Positions 35,948 to 45,494 of a DNA stretch of 64,000 nucleotides are shown piece after piece. The stretch is from NCBI RefSeq assembly GCF_000238075.1, contig NZ_JH414504.1, forward strand, positions 724,504 through 788,503, written 5' to 3'. Source of the DNA: Oribacterium asaccharolyticum ACB7. GTDB lineage: Bacteria; Bacillota; Clostridia; Lachnospirales; Lachnospiraceae. The position numbers were made by a program, and so were the translations under genes. Below the pieces are notes generated by a model. The model was not told the origin of the DNA. It saw nothing but the letters and a program-made list of their open reading frames with translations, and ran no database searches. Positions within the stretch are counted from its first letter, which is position 1, and every line of letters begins with the position of its first letter.

Positions 35948-38900
35948 ATGACGGAAACTTACAGACTGGGCATTGACATTGGTTCTACTACCGTAAAGGT
36001 AGCTATCCTTGATCAGGAGAATCATCTTATTTTTTCAGACTATCGCAGGCATTTCGCCAATATCCAAGAAACCTTGGCAGACCTTTTAGAAGAAGCAAAA
36101 GAGGCACATGGTGACCTCTCTTGTCGTATTGTGGTGACCGGTTCCGGCGGATTGACCCTTGCAAAGCACATGGGACAACCCTTCTGTCAGGAGGTGGTTG
36201 CCGTGGCGGCGGCCTTAAAGGAAAACTATCCCATGACGGATGTTGCCATCGAGCTTGGCGGAGAAGATGCGAAGATTATTTATTTTAAGGGCGGAATCGA
36301 CCAGCGAATGAACGGCATCTGTGCCGGCGGTACCGGTTCCTTTATCGACCAGATGGCATCTCTTCTTGATACCGATGCGGCAGGATTAAATGAGCTCGCA
36401 AAGAACTTTCAGATGATTTATCCTATTGCAGCCCGTTGCGGTGTTTTTGCGAAGACCGACATTCAACCTTTGATTAACGAGGGTGCAGCTCGAGAAGACC
36501 TTGCCGCTTCTATTTTCCAGGCCGTATGCAATCAGACCATCTCCGGTCTGGCGCAGGGAAAGCCCATCCGCGGTCATGTTGCCTTCCTTGGAGGTCCGCT
36601 CCACTTCATGCCGGAGCTTCGGAACAGCTTTATCCGTACCTTAAAGCTTACGGATGAGGAAATAATCAATCCGGAGAACTCTCACCTCTATGCTGCTATG
36701 GGATCCGCCTTAAATGCAGAGGAAAAAAATGCGCCTGTTTATCTCTCCGAAATGATTCCCCGCCTGCGTGCCGGAATCCGAATGGACAGTGAGATTAAGA
36801 GAATGAATCCGCTCTTTTCTTCCGAGGAGGAATATGCGGAATTTATAAGAAGACATGAAAAGGCAAAAGTAAAAAGAAGAGATTTAAAGAACTATCACGG
36901 AAAAGTCTTCTTCGGAATCGACGCGGGCTCTACCACAACAAAGCTTGCTTTAATTTCCGAGGACGGAGAACTGCTCTATACCTTTTATTCCGGAAATGAA
37001 GGCTCTCCCATTAAAACTGCCATGCGTGCTGTCGCGGAAATCAAAGAACAGCTTCCCTCCGATGCGGAAATCGCCTACTCCTGCTCCACCGGTTACGGAG
37101 AAGCGCTTCTTAAGTCAGCCTTTCAGCTGGATGAGGGTGAGGTGGAGACCATTGCTCACTACTATGCCGCTTCCTTCTTTGAGCCGGATGTGGACTGTAT
37201 TCTGGACATCGGCGGACAGGATATGAAGTGCATTCATATTAAGGACGGCACGGTGGATAATGTGCAATTAAATGAGGCCTGTTCCTCCGGATGCGGCTCT
37301 TTCTTAGAGACCTTTGCAAAGTCCTTGAGTTATTCCGTAGAAGATTTTGCGAAGGAAGCCCTCTTTGCAGAGAACCCCACGGATCTCGGATCCCGTTGCA
37401 CCGTTTTCATGAATTCCAATGTAAAGCAGGCCCAAAAGGAAGGTGCCACCGTCGCTGACATTTCCTCGGGTCTCGCCTACTCCGTGATTAAAAACGCCTT
37501 ATATAAGGTTATCAAGGTAACGAATCCGAAGGACCTCGGGAAGCACATCGTGGTACAGGGGGGAACTTTCTATAACAACGCCGTACTTCGTGCCTTGGAG
37601 GAAACTCTCGGACAGAATGTAGTTCGTCCGGATATTGCCGGAATCATGGGAGCCTTCGGTGCCGCTCTTATTGCCAAAGAACGCTACTTTATCGAAACGG
37701 AAAAACTGGAAAACGAGATTCTTGCAGGAGAAGAGGATAAGGCACTGCTTGATGCGGCCGGCTACAAGAAAACTTCCATGCTCTCCTTGGATGAAATTTT
37801 AGACTTACAGTATGAGAATACTATGAGCCGCTGCGGACTTTGCAGCAACAAGTGTGTGCTGACCATAAACGATTTCGGTCATGGCAGGAAATTCATTTCC
37901 GGAAACCGCTGTGAACGCGGTGCAGGACTTCCAAAGGCCAAGTCCGAAATTCCGAACCTCTTTAAGTACAAGATAAAGAGAATCTTCGGCTATGAGCCGC
38001 TTTCTCCGGAAGAAGCCAAAAGAGGTGAAGTAGGCATTCCGAGAGTTTTAAATATGTATGAAAATTATCCTTTCTGGGCCATTTTCTTTAAGGAGCTCGG
38101 TTTCCGTACGGTGCTCTCCCCCTCTTCCAACAAGAAGATTTACGAAATGGGGATTGAATCCATTCCCTCCGAGTCCGAGTGCTACCCGGCAAAGCTCGTA
38201 CACGGACATATCGAGTGGCTGATTAACAAGGGACAGAAGTTCATTTTCTATCCCTGTATTCCTTATGAAAGAAACGAAACTCCAAGTGCGGGCAATCACT
38301 ACAACTGCCCCATGGTGACTTCCTATGCGGAAAATATCAAAAACAATGTCGAGAACCTCGAGGAAAAGAGCATTTTCTTTATGAAGCCCTTCCTCGCCTT
38401 TACCAATGAGAAAATTCTTACGGATCAGCTGACCAAGGTTTTTGTGCATCCGAAGCAGATTAAGGATTCCGTGAAGCCCGCCGGAGACTGGACGATAGAG
38501 AAAATCGGCGAACAGTTTAAGGAATGGAATTTTACGGAGAAGGAAATTCGAAATGCCGCGCATCTTGCCTGGGAAGAACTTCTTCAATCCAGAAAGGATA
38601 TTGAAGAAAAGGGAGAAGAAACCCTGCTATGGATGGAGCAAACCGGTCACAGAGGCATTGTCCTTGCCGGCCGTCCTTACCACTGTGATCCGGAAATACA
38701 CCACGGTATCCCGGAGCTGATTACTTCTTACAACTTTGCCGTACTGACCGAGGATTCCATTTCCCACCTTGCGGAAGTGGAACGCCCGATTATTGTAACC
38801 GACCAGTGGATGTACCACTCCCGTCTTTACCGTGCGGCAGCCTTTACAAAAACGCAGGAAAATCTGGACTTCATCCAGTTAAACTCCTTCGGCTGCGGTT

Positions 38901-40333
38901 TGGATGCCGTGACAGTGGATCAGGCAAAAGACATCTTGAACGGCTCCGATAAGATTTTCACCGTATTAAAGATTGACGAGGTCAATAACCTCGGTGCCGC
39001 AAGAATCCGTATCCGTTCTCTCCTCGCCGCTATCCGCGTGCGTTCCGAGAAGAAGTACAGAAGAAAGATTCGTTCCGAGCAGTACAAGAGAACCCTCTTT
39101 ACCAAGGATATGAAGGAAGAAGGCTACACTATCCTTTGTCCGCAGATGTCTCCGCTGCACTTTGAGCTCATTGAGCCGGCAATTCGTGCGGAGGGCTACA
39201 ATCTTGTGGTGCTGGACAACGATAACCGTTCCGCTATCGACACGGGACTGCAGTATGTAAATAACGATTCCTGCTATCCTTCCATTATCGTGGTAGGGCA
39301 GGTTATGGAAGCACTCCTTTCCGGAAAATATGACTTAAATAAGACCGCAGTCATCATGTCTCAAACCGGAGGAGGTTGCCGTGCTTCCAACTATATCGGC
39401 TTTATTCGTAGAGCCTTGGACAAGGCGGAAATGGGACAAATCCCCGTTATTTCCTTAAATGCCAACGGGATGGAATCCACTCCGGGCTTTAAAATCACAA
39501 TTCCGCTTCTCACAAGAGCTTTACAGGGCGTGGTCTACGGCGACCTCTTTATGCGTCTTCTCTACGCCACAAGGCCTTATGAATTGCAGGCCGGTGCTGC
39601 GGAAGCGGTACATCAGAAGTGGAAGAAAATCTGTCAGGAAAGCCTTTCCAAGAGAAGCATTCCGCTTTTTGAGTTCGGTAAGAATGTAAAGGGCATTATC
39701 CGTGATTTTGACAACATTCCGCTCTCCTCGGAAGAAAAGCCGAAAGTCGGCATCGTGGGAGAAATCCTTGTAAAGTTCTCTCCACTTGCCAACAACCACA
39801 TTGTGGAGCTCCTTGAAAAAGAGGGAGCTGAAGCCGTGATGCCGGATCTTATGGACTTCCTGCTCTACTGCTTCTACAACCAGAACTTTAAGCATGAGAA
39901 CTTAGGGGCTTCCTGGAAGGGACAAGCTCTTTGCAATATCGCAATCAGTTTACTGGAGTCCTTCCGTAAGACGGCGAAGAAGGAATTGCAGAAATCCAAG
40001 CACTTTACCGCACCGAGCGAAATACGGGAACTAGCTTCTCTTGCCAGAGAATATGTCTCCTTGGGAAATCAGACCGGAGAAGGTTGGTTCTTAACCGGAG
40101 AAATGCTTGAACTTTTGTCCGAAGGGGTAGATAATATCGTATGTACGCAGCCCTTCGGATGCCTCCCGAACCACATTGTCGGAAAGGGTGTCATCAAAGA
40201 GCTGAAGCGGCATAACCCCACAGCAAACATCATTGCCGTGGACTATGATGCCGGTGCTTCAGAAGTAAATCAGCTGAATCGAATCAAGCTGATGCTGACC
40301 GTAGCCCAAAACAAAATACGGGATAAGGCCTAG
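35948..40333 (+). CDS. Acyl-CoA dehydratase activase-related fusion protein
   Basis: A 1461-aa protein. Two BadF/BcrA-type ATPase domains (about residues 5-265, [10 protein letters not shown]; about 320-585, [10 protein letters not shown]) are followed by a cysteine cluster CGLCSNKC...NRC near 630, a DUF2229 region (about 690-890) and a C-terminal HgdB-like part (about 1055-1440, with [17 protein letters not shown]). Activases of this family use an interface Fe-S cluster ([20 protein letters not shown]) and ATP to reduce 2-hydroxyacyl-CoA dehydratases. No dehydratase A/B pair is encoded nearby and the substrate is unknown. Start taken at the ATG; a TTG four codons earlier is in frame. The ribosome site is weak. 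deoC follows 48 bases later. Confidence 0.9.
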   Translation: MTETYRLGIDIGSTTVKVAILDQENHLIFSDYRRHFANIQETLADLLEEAKEAHGDLSCRIVVTGSGGLTLAKHMGQPFCQEVVAVAAALKENYPMTDVAIELGGEDAKIIYFKGGIDQRMNGICAGGTGSFIDQMASLLDTDAAGLNELAKNFQMIYPIAARCGVFAKTDIQPLINEGAAREDLAASIFQAVCNQTISGLAQGKPIRGHVAFLGGPLHFMPELRNSFIRTLKLTDEEIINPENSHLYAAMGSALNAEEKNAPVYLSEMIPRLRAGIRMDSEIKRMNPLFSSEEEYAEFIRRHEKAKVKRRDLKNYHGKVFFGIDAGSTTTKLALISEDGELLYTFYSGNEGSPIKTAMRAVAEIKEQLPSDAEIAYSCSTGYGEALLKSAFQLDEGEVETIAHYYAASFFEPDVDCILDIGGQDMKCIHIKDGTVDNVQLNEACSSGCGSFLETFAKSLSYSVEDFAKEALFAENPTDLGSRCTVFMNSNVKQAQKEGATVADISSGLAYSVIKNALYKVIKVTNPKDLGKHIVVQGGTFYNNAVLRALEETLGQNVVRPDIAGIMGAFGAALIAKERYFIETEKLENEILAGEEDKALLDAAGYKKTSMLSLDEILDLQYENTMSRCGLCSNKCVLTINDFGHGRKFISGNRCERGAGLPKAKSEIPNLFKYKIKRIFGYEPLSPEEAKRGEVGIPRVLNMYENYPFWAIFFKELGFRTVLSPSSNKKIYEMGIESIPSESECYPAKLVHGHIEWLINKGQKFIFYPCIPYERNETPSAGNHYNCPMVTSYAENIKNNVENLEEKSIFFMKPFLAFTNEKILTDQLTKVFVHPKQIKDSVKPAGDWTIEKIGEQFKEWNFTEKEIRNAAHLAWEELLQSRKDIEEKGEETLLWMEQTGHRGIVLAGRPYHCDPEIHHGIPELITSYNFAVLTEDSISHLAEVERPIIVTDQWMYHSRLYRAAAFTKTQENLDFIQLNSFGCGLDAVTVDQAKDILNGSDKIFTVLKIDEVNNLGAARIRIRSLLAAIRVRSEKKYRRKIRSEQYKRTLFTKDMKEEGYTILCPQMSPLHFELIEPAIRAEGYNLVVLDNDNRSAIDTGLQYVNNDSCYPSIIVVGQVMEALLSGKYDLNKTAVIMSQTGGGCRASNYIGFIRRALDKAEMGQIPVISLNANGMESTPGFKITIPLLTRALQGVVYGDLFMRLLYATRPYELQAGAAEAVHQKWKKICQESLSKRSIPLFEFGKNVKGIIRDFDNIPLSSEEKPKVGIVGEILVKFSPLANNHIVELLEKEGAEAVMPDLMDFLLYCFYNQNFKHENLGASWKGQALCNIAISLLESFRKTAKKELQKSKHFTAPSEIRELASLAREYVSLGNQTGEGWFLTGEMLELLSEGVDNIVCTQPFGCLPNHIVGKGVIKELKRHNPTANIIAVDYDAGASEVNQLNRIKLMLTVAQNKIRDKA

Positions 40334-40381
40334 GGTCCACGCTCAGTCAACGAACTTTCCATCAGGAAAAGGAGAATAAGA

Positions 40382-41017
40382 ATGGATATTGCTAAAAAAA
40401 TTGATCACACCATGTTAAAAGCGGATGCAGGGAAAGAAAGCATTCTACGCTACTGCGAAGAAGCCAAGGCGCACGGCTTTGCCTCGGTTTGTGTAAATAC
40501 TTCTTACGTTCCCCTCGTTGCAAAGACACTTTCCGGCTCCGGAGTAAAGACCTGCTGTGTTGTAGGCTTTCCTTTAGGGGCTATGTCCACAAAAGCCAAG
40601 GCTTTTGAAGCGAAACAGGCGGTAGCGGACGGTGCCGACGAAGTGGATATGGTTATTCAAATCGGCGCCTTGAAGGATAAGGATTACGATTATGTAAGAG
40701 AGGATATTCAAGCCGTTGTGGAAGCCTCTAAGCCGGCAATTGTGAAGGTTATCATTGAAACCTGTCTCCTTACAAAAGAAGAAATCAAAAAAGCCTCCGA
40801 GCTCTCCGAAGAAGCCGGTGCGCATTTTGTAAAGACCTCTACCGGATTTTCCACCGGAGGCGCTACTGTGGAAGATGTGAAACTCATGAAGGAATCCGTT
40901 TCCGACAAGATGAAGATTAAGGCCAGTGGCGGAATCAGAAGCAAAGAATTTGCAGAAGAACTGCTCGCTGCAGGCGCAGACAGACTGGGAGTCGGAAACG
41001 GACTGCTTCTGCTCTAA
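40382..41017 (+). CDS. deoC: Deoxyribose-phosphate aldolase
   Basis: Class I aldolase of 211 aa that splits deoxyribose-5-phosphate into glyceraldehyde-3-phosphate and acetaldehyde. [41 protein letters not shown], the Schiff-base lysine in [14 protein letters not shown] and IKASGGIRS are intact. It completes the route started by DeoD/Udp and DeoB, although it is encoded 11 kb away on the opposite strand. A strong AAAAGGAG site precedes the ATG; it probably shares a transcript with the activase gene and ends at a strong hairpin. Confidence 0.97.
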   Translation: MDIAKKIDHTMLKADAGKESILRYCEEAKAHGFASVCVNTSYVPLVAKTLSGSGVKTCCVVGFPLGAMSTKAKAFEAKQAVADGADEVDMVIQIGALKDKDYDYVREDIQAVVEASKPAIVKVIIETCLLTKEEIKKASELSEEAGAHFVKTSTGFSTGGATVEDVKLMKESVSDKMKIKASGGIRSKEFAEELLAAGADRLGVGNGLLLL

Positions 41018-41094
41018 ACAGATGTGCTTTTCATTCCATTTCAACTTTATTGGCTTGTTTTTGCATAAATAGATGCCCAATGTTACATTCACAA

Positions 41095-41137
41095 AACGAG
41101 ATATCACACGTTTTACAGGTGATATCTCGTTTTTTTC
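41095..41137 (+). terminator. deoC terminator formed by a type A repeat
   Basis: Perfect 13-bp stem AACGAGATATCAC/GTGATATCTCGTT with loop ACGTTTTACAG, then a run of T. The left arm matches the dispersed type A repeat (ACGAGATATCGCACG), but the right arm has been perfected into a symmetric hairpin. It is about 75 bases after the deoC stop. Confidence 0.9.
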
Positions 41138-41166
41138 TTCTTTTAAAATTGTCTGAACATTTATAC

Positions 41167-41206
41167 ACAAGATGTCGCAGGATTCACCTGCGACACTTGT
41201 TATGAA
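41167..41206. repeat. Type B palindromic repeat
   Basis: ACAAGATGTCGCAGG, ATT, CACCTGCGACACTTGTTATGA. It ends at the stop codon of the RelE-type toxin gene and lies 30 bases from the type A-derived terminator, in the same A-then-B order as elsewhere. Confidence 0.9.
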
Positions 41207-41530
41207 TCAAAGTTTAACCAATTGTCTTCCTTGATCCATTTTTACATAAATTATCGCAACAATGTGTACCTCTTTTTTCTTATCATCAATCCAAAAGTAA
41301 ATATAATAATTTTTTACTCGAATTTTTCGAAATCCTAAATCTTGCCACGGTTTTTCATCAATACACTTAATGCGATTCGGCATAGTTTCTAAAGAATATA
41401 TCTTAGATTTCAACAATTCCAACATTTTCTTTGCAATGCTGGGAACTTTTAGTTCTATAGCAATATACTCTTGTATAAGTCGAAGATGGTCTTTTGCTTG
41501 GCTTGTAATCTTTATCTTATACTTATCCAT
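41207..41530 (-). CDS. RelE/ParE-family toxin
   Basis: Basic protein of 107 aa with the RelE-like fold pattern: helices at the N-terminus (ITSQAKDHLRLIQEYIA), then LGFRKIRVKNYYIYFWIDDKKKEVHIVAIIY. Members of the family cut mRNA at the ribosome or poison gyrase; which applies is not visible. The ATG overlaps the antitoxin stop by one base (TGATG), typical for toxin-antitoxin pairs. AT-richer than neighbouring genes, suggesting later acquisition. The gene ends against a type B repeat. Confidence 0.88.
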   Translation of the reverse strand: MDKYKIKITSQAKDHLRLIQEYIAIELKVPSIAKKMLELLKSKIYSLETMPNRIKCIDEKPWQDLGFRKIRVKNYYIYFWIDDKKKEVHIVAIIYVKMDQGRQLVKL

Positions 41531-41832
41531 CAAAGCTCCGACTCAAGTTCGTTAAAAACATCATCAATAGGATAAGAATCCCCCCGGATTGACTGCGCAT
41601 AACCTTGTGCCATTAATGAATTAAATGCTTTTTCATCCATAGTTTCTCTTACCGGCAAATATTTGGGTATCTTCAATGAAAACGGAATTCCATTATTAAG
41701 AATAATCTGTCTGTAAAAGATATCAATTGCTGTAGCTCTGGGGATACCTATGGTATCTAAAATTTGTTCAGCCTGTTGTTTTATATTTTCTTGTATTCTA
41801 ACATTCACATTTGCAGTCTTATTCAGTGTCAT
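41530..41832 (-). CDS. RelB/DinJ-family antitoxin
   Basis: Protein of 100 aa. The N-terminal TLNKTANVNVRIQENIKQQAEQIL region, cited as its core NVNVRIQENIKQQAEQIL, is a ribbon-helix-helix DNA-binding segment, and GIPRATAIDIFYRQIILNNGIPF is the DinJ/RelB hallmark. The acidic C-terminus (DDVFNELESEL) should wrap the toxin. The ATG at 41832 follows AAGGAGG by eight bases; an in-frame GTG three codons earlier overlaps that site. It precedes the toxin and probably represses the pair. Confidence 0.9.
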   Translation of the reverse strand: MTLNKTANVNVRIQENIKQQAEQILDTIGIPRATAIDIFYRQIILNNGIPFSLKIPKYLPVRETMDEKAFNSLMAQGYAQSIRGDSYPIDDVFNELESEL

Positions 41833-41965
41833 GTCAAGCACCTCCTTAAAGGATAGTATACAATATTGTATCGCAAATCACAACACATACTGTGCTTGTG
41901 AGAATTTAAGATCTTTCCCCTGTAAATACTATCGCTCCCAAGCTATTTTCTATTATAAAAAGGCT

Positions 41966-42793
41966 CTATTCCTCCCAAATACCCGTAAAGACTTCTCTCG
42001 CTTCTCCGCTCATAAAAGCATGCTTACTCTCTTTATCGTAAAAAATCTCAAGATCTCCCCCTAAAAGATGAACTAAAACTCGCTCATCCAGCTTTCCCAG
42101 TAGATTTCCTGCGACAACCGCCGCAGTAGCCCCTGTTCCGCAGGCAAGCGTTTCTCCTGAGCCTCTTTCATAAACCCGAAAATTGATTTCTTTTCTATTC
42201 TTTAGCTCAATAAACTCGCTGTTCACCCGATTCGGGAAACGAATATGGGTTTCAAAGCTATGCCCGTAGCGGGAAAAATCAATTTCATAAATGGTCTTCC
42301 CCAGCACGGGATTATCCTCTAAAAAGTAAACGGCATGCGGATTTCCGGTATCGATTCCCACAAAGGAAAGGCTCAATTCGTCAATCAGAATTTTCTCCGG
42401 CAGCTCGCTGTCCAACTTCACTTCGCCCATATCTACTGTAGCTTTATAAAGCTTTCCGTCCTTTACTTCATAACGAATCTCTTTAATGCCCGACTTGGTC
42501 TCTATTTTCATTACAGGCGTTTCGGGGCTGACAATCCCATGATCATAAATATATTTTGCGGTACAGCGAATGCCGTTTCCGCACATTGCTCCCTCTGAAC
42601 CGTCCGCATTAAACATATGCATGAAAGCATCTGCCCGATCACTGGGCTCAATCAGGATAATGCCGTCTCCTCCTACTCCAAAATGTCTGTCTGACATCTT
42701 TATCGCCAGGTCTTTCGGATTATCTACCTTCTCTTGGAAGCAATCAATATAAATATAATCGTTTCCCGCCCCTTCCATCTTTGTAAATTTCAT
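41966..42793 (-). CDS. dapF: Diaminopimelate epimerase
   Basis: Converts LL- to meso-diaminopimelate for lysine and peptidoglycan. The 275 aa contain FTKMEGAGNDYIYID at the start and both catalytic cysteines, in AMCGNGIRC (about residue 75) and LACGTGATAAVVAG (about 218). I start at the ATG at 42793 with AAAGGAG upstream; the open frame runs 19 more codons without a ribosome site. It follows the binding-protein-like gene by 53 bases on the same strand. Confidence 0.97.
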   Translation of the reverse strand: MKFTKMEGAGNDYIYIDCFQEKVDNPKDLAIKMSDRHFGVGGDGIILIEPSDRADAFMHMFNADGSEGAMCGNGIRCTAKYIYDHGIVSPETPVMKIETKSGIKEIRYEVKDGKLYKATVDMGEVKLDSELPEKILIDELSLSFVGIDTGNPHAVYFLEDNPVLGKTIYEIDFSRYGHSFETHIRFPNRVNSEFIELKNRKEINFRVYERGSGETLACGTGATAAVVAGNLLGKLDERVLVHLLGGDLEIFYDKESKHAFMSGEAREVFTGIWEE

Positions 42794-42846
42794 ATGTTTC
42801 TCCTTTGATTCAGCGTAAGCCTCTCCTATCATTCCCATCGATGCAA

Positions 42847-44100
42847 TCACCGAGACAGCACTACTCTTTTATTCTCTGCAATTTCATAGAATACGGGTCT
42901 GCCGTGAAGCGCATAGCCCCCCTTAATCAGTTGATATTCGCCGTAAGTTCCTTGGAAATCCAGACCTTCCAGTTTATCCTCCCAGCTTTTTCCGGACTTT
43001 TCCATCGCAAGCATGGCGAGCTTTAATGCATCCCTCTCTCTGCTCCCCTCTTCTCTACTTTCCTCTTCACTCACCGACTCTTTTGGTTCAGCTATATTGG
43101 GACTTGAGGCAAGGGTATCTTTTCCATAGAGATAGGAGGAAGTTTTAAGTACAGTCTCTCCGGGAAAATCATTTCTATCCCAATCCTCCCCCAGTAAAAC
43201 GGGAAGATTATGTTCTTCCGCAAGGAAAGCTACTCCTTCCTCACTATACTCTTCCAGAAATAAAAGATCCGCTCCGGTATTTTCCAACTCCGCTTCTTTT
43301 GCCTTCATATCTTCCATTGAAGAATACTGTAAGATCCGGGAAGTCCCGCCAAGAATTTGAAAGGCTTCCGAAAGTTCTTGAGAAAGAGCGCTTGAAGATC
43401 CTTCCGGCTCCAAAATCCCGATAGAACGAAACGCCTCATTATAGGCAAAGAACGACAAGTCCACGGCCTGATCCTCTGCCGATTTCCCCAAACAAAAGCT
43501 GTAGTCGCCCATGGATTCCTTGGGAAGATAGGAGGTAAACAGAACCGGCGTTTTTTCTTTTTCACTGTATGCGGAAAGAAGTTTGGCATTCTTTCCATCC
43601 CCTGTAAGAAGGATATCCGTCCGGAAATTCCGAATTTGCTCTTCCATTTTGTTCTCATCCGTATCAGGACTCAAAAAATGCAAAACCAGTCCCTGCCTTT
43701 CTTCTGCCTGTTTCATGAGTGCATTTTTTTCTTCTTCGGAAATCTTTTTAACAATGGTCAGATTTAGCTCTTTTGTTAAATTGGAAGAGGAAGCCGGCCT
43801 TGCTTTTTCCAAATTACTAAAGCCTCGCAGTAAAAATACTACACAAAATAAAGCCGCAAGCAGAAGTAAGCAAAGTAAAAGCTTTTTATTCCTTTCCTTC
43901 TTGCGTTTTTCCTGTCTTTTCTCTCTTCTTTCCTTTCTCTCCCTACGAAGCCTTTCCCGTTCCCTTTCTATCTCTTGATCCTCTTCATAAGGCTCTTCTC
44001 TCAGTTCTTCTTCTCTTTTTTCCGTTTTTCCAGAAGTATTCGGAATTCTTCCTCCGAAATCTTCATTTCTTCCAGTCTCTTCTTTCTCCGATCCTTCCAC
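42847..44100 (-). CDS. Membrane-anchored periplasmic-binding-like protein of unknown function
   Basis: A 417-aa protein. Residues 1-70 are extremely charged (Glu/Arg/Lys repeats), one hydrophobic segment lies at about 73-93, and residues ~110-410 are an extracellular domain whose alternating pattern (LNLTIVKKISEEEKNALM, DILLTGDGKNAKLL, RSIGILEPEGSSS, LPVLLGEDWD) resembles a type 1 periplasmic-binding fold. It starts at GTG with a perfect AAAAAGGAG site, inside the carboxypeptidase gene: the two overlap by 100 bases in different frames. I do not know the ligand. The following gene is dapF. Confidence 0.8.
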   Translation of the reverse strand: MEGSEKEETGRNEDFGGRIPNTSGKTEKREEELREEPYEEDQEIERERERLRRERKERREKRQEKRKKERNKKLLLCLLLLAALFCVVFLLRGFSNLEKARPASSSNLTKELNLTIVKKISEEEKNALMKQAEERQGLVLHFLSPDTDENKMEEQIRNFRTDILLTGDGKNAKLLSAYSEKEKTPVLFTSYLPKESMGDYSFCLGKSAEDQAVDLSFFAYNEAFRSIGILEPEGSSSALSQELSEAFQILGGTSRILQYSSMEDMKAKEAELENTGADLLFLEEYSEEGVAFLAEEHNLPVLLGEDWDRNDFPGETVLKTSSYLYGKDTLASSPNIAEPKESVSEEESREEGSRERDALKLAMLAMEKSGKSWEDKLEGLDFQGTYGEYQLIKGGYALHGRPVFYEIAENKRVVLSR

Positions 44101-45443
44101 TTCTTTCTCCTTTTTCTCTCGTCTGCGAAATTTTTTGCACCGTAAAGCGCACCACCTCCAAAAAGAAAAACAGCTATTGCAATCATAATCGTAAAACCGC
44201 TAATGGTAACCGCAAAAAAGGCCGCCTTGGTTTTAGGGCTTGCTTCGCTAAGCATCACTCGTATATTTTGTTCCCTATATAAATTTGCCTCTCCAACCTT
44301 TCTACCGTCTAACAAAAAAACAATATGAGGTAAAGCACTGTCCTTTGCATCGGGCATGCCGCTGTCGCTTGCCTTCGCCTCCGCTGCGGAAATCTCCTTC
44401 TTTTCCGCTTCCTCTTCTAAAAGAAGATAAGAAATTCCCTCCTGCGTCTCCCCTTTAGGAAGTGTGAGCATCACTTTTGAAGAAAAATGCAGCTTCGTCT
44501 CTTCTGTAAGCGTCCCCTTTTCTACCAGTTCCGCCCTAATCTTCTCCAGAAAGCCTTCCGCATCCTCCAAGCTCTGTTTTTCCGTTTCTTGAAATCCCAG
44601 ATTCAGCATGGCACTCGTATCACTATAGTGATAGGGACTCTTATCCTTCAAAACAACCGTAACCAGTCTTCTGTCCCCTTCTTTAGCAAGAGTCAGTAGA
44701 GTATTCCCGCTGTCCCTTGTATAACCTGTCTTTCCCGCCACCACGCGAGAATCATAAAAGCGGGATTCCGGAAGCATCATTTTATGTTCCATATATAAGA
44801 TATTTCCCTCCGGAAGACGTTGCAGACCGGAGAGAGTATATCGTAAATCTTTCTCAATCTTCATGAACTCTTCATTGTGAAATGCCGCAATGGCAATGAG
44901 TCCCATATCTTTTGCAGTCGTATATTGCTCCTCCGAAAAAAGACCGGAAGGATTTTGAAAATGACTGCCGGTACAGCCCAGTTCTTTAGCCTTCTCATTC
45001 ATCATCTCAGCAAAGGCTTCCCGGGAACCGGCTACATGTTCCGCCAAAGCATTTGCGGCTTCGTTTGCCGATTTTAAGAGTAAGGCATGCAAACAATCAT
45101 TTACCGTCAGTACATCTCCGGCCTCTATTTGCGCATTGGAAGAACCCCGATCGACATTGTAAACCGCATCGTGTGAAAAGCTGACCTGTTCATCCGGTGA
45201 AGTATGCTCCAAAACAACAAGGGCTGTAAGTACCTTCGTAATACTGGCGGGATAGCCCTTCTCTTCTGCATTTTTTTCAAATAAAACGGCTCCCGTGTCC
45301 GCATCCATAAGAACGGCTTCTTCCGCAGTGAGTTCTACACTTCCCCAATTTGCCGCATAGACACTCTCTGCTTCCCATAAAACTCCCCATAAAAACAACA
45401 GGAGAAAAAGCATACTATAGATTTTCCTACTTTTGTTTCGCAA
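44001..45443 (-). CDS. Serine-type D-Ala-D-Ala carboxypeptidase
   Basis: Penicillin-binding protein 5-type enzyme of 480 aa that trims peptidoglycan stem peptides. It has a signal sequence (about residues 1-30) and SxxK in ASITK (Ser67, Lys70), SAN (Ser125-Asn127) and KTG (Lys238-Gly240). After the catalytic domain come a beta-rich part, a membrane segment at about 408-430 and a cytoplasmic basic tail (RKRRKKWKDRRKKRLEE onward), longer than in usual DacA/DacF. It starts at TTG with an AGGAGG site. Its last 100 bases overlap the next gene. Confidence 0.94.
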   Translation of the reverse strand: MRNKSRKIYSMLFLLLFLWGVLWEAESVYAANWGSVELTAEEAVLMDADTGAVLFEKNAEEKGYPASITKVLTALVVLEHTSPDEQVSFSHDAVYNVDRGSSNAQIEAGDVLTVNDCLHALLLKSANEAANALAEHVAGSREAFAEMMNEKAKELGCTGSHFQNPSGLFSEEQYTTAKDMGLIAIAAFHNEEFMKIEKDLRYTLSGLQRLPEGNILYMEHKMMLPESRFYDSRVVAGKTGYTRDSGNTLLTLAKEGDRRLVTVVLKDKSPYHYSDTSAMLNLGFQETEKQSLEDAEGFLEKIRAELVEKGTLTEETKLHFSSKVMLTLPKGETQEGISYLLLEEEAEKKEISAAEAKASDSGMPDAKDSALPHIVFLLDGRKVGEANLYREQNIRVMLSEASPKTKAAFFAVTISGFTIMIAIAVFLFGGGALYGAKNFADERKRRKKWKDRRKKRLEEMKISEEEFRILLEKRKKEKKN

Positions 45444-45494
45444 ATGCTCCTCCTGACTCCAATAAAAACAATTTTTCGGCTCTGCTGTTTCAGC

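Noticed and set aside
41207..41832. Prophage or integrative element around the RelBE pair
   Set aside because: No integrase, phage gene or tRNA attachment site nearby; flanking genes are housekeeping.
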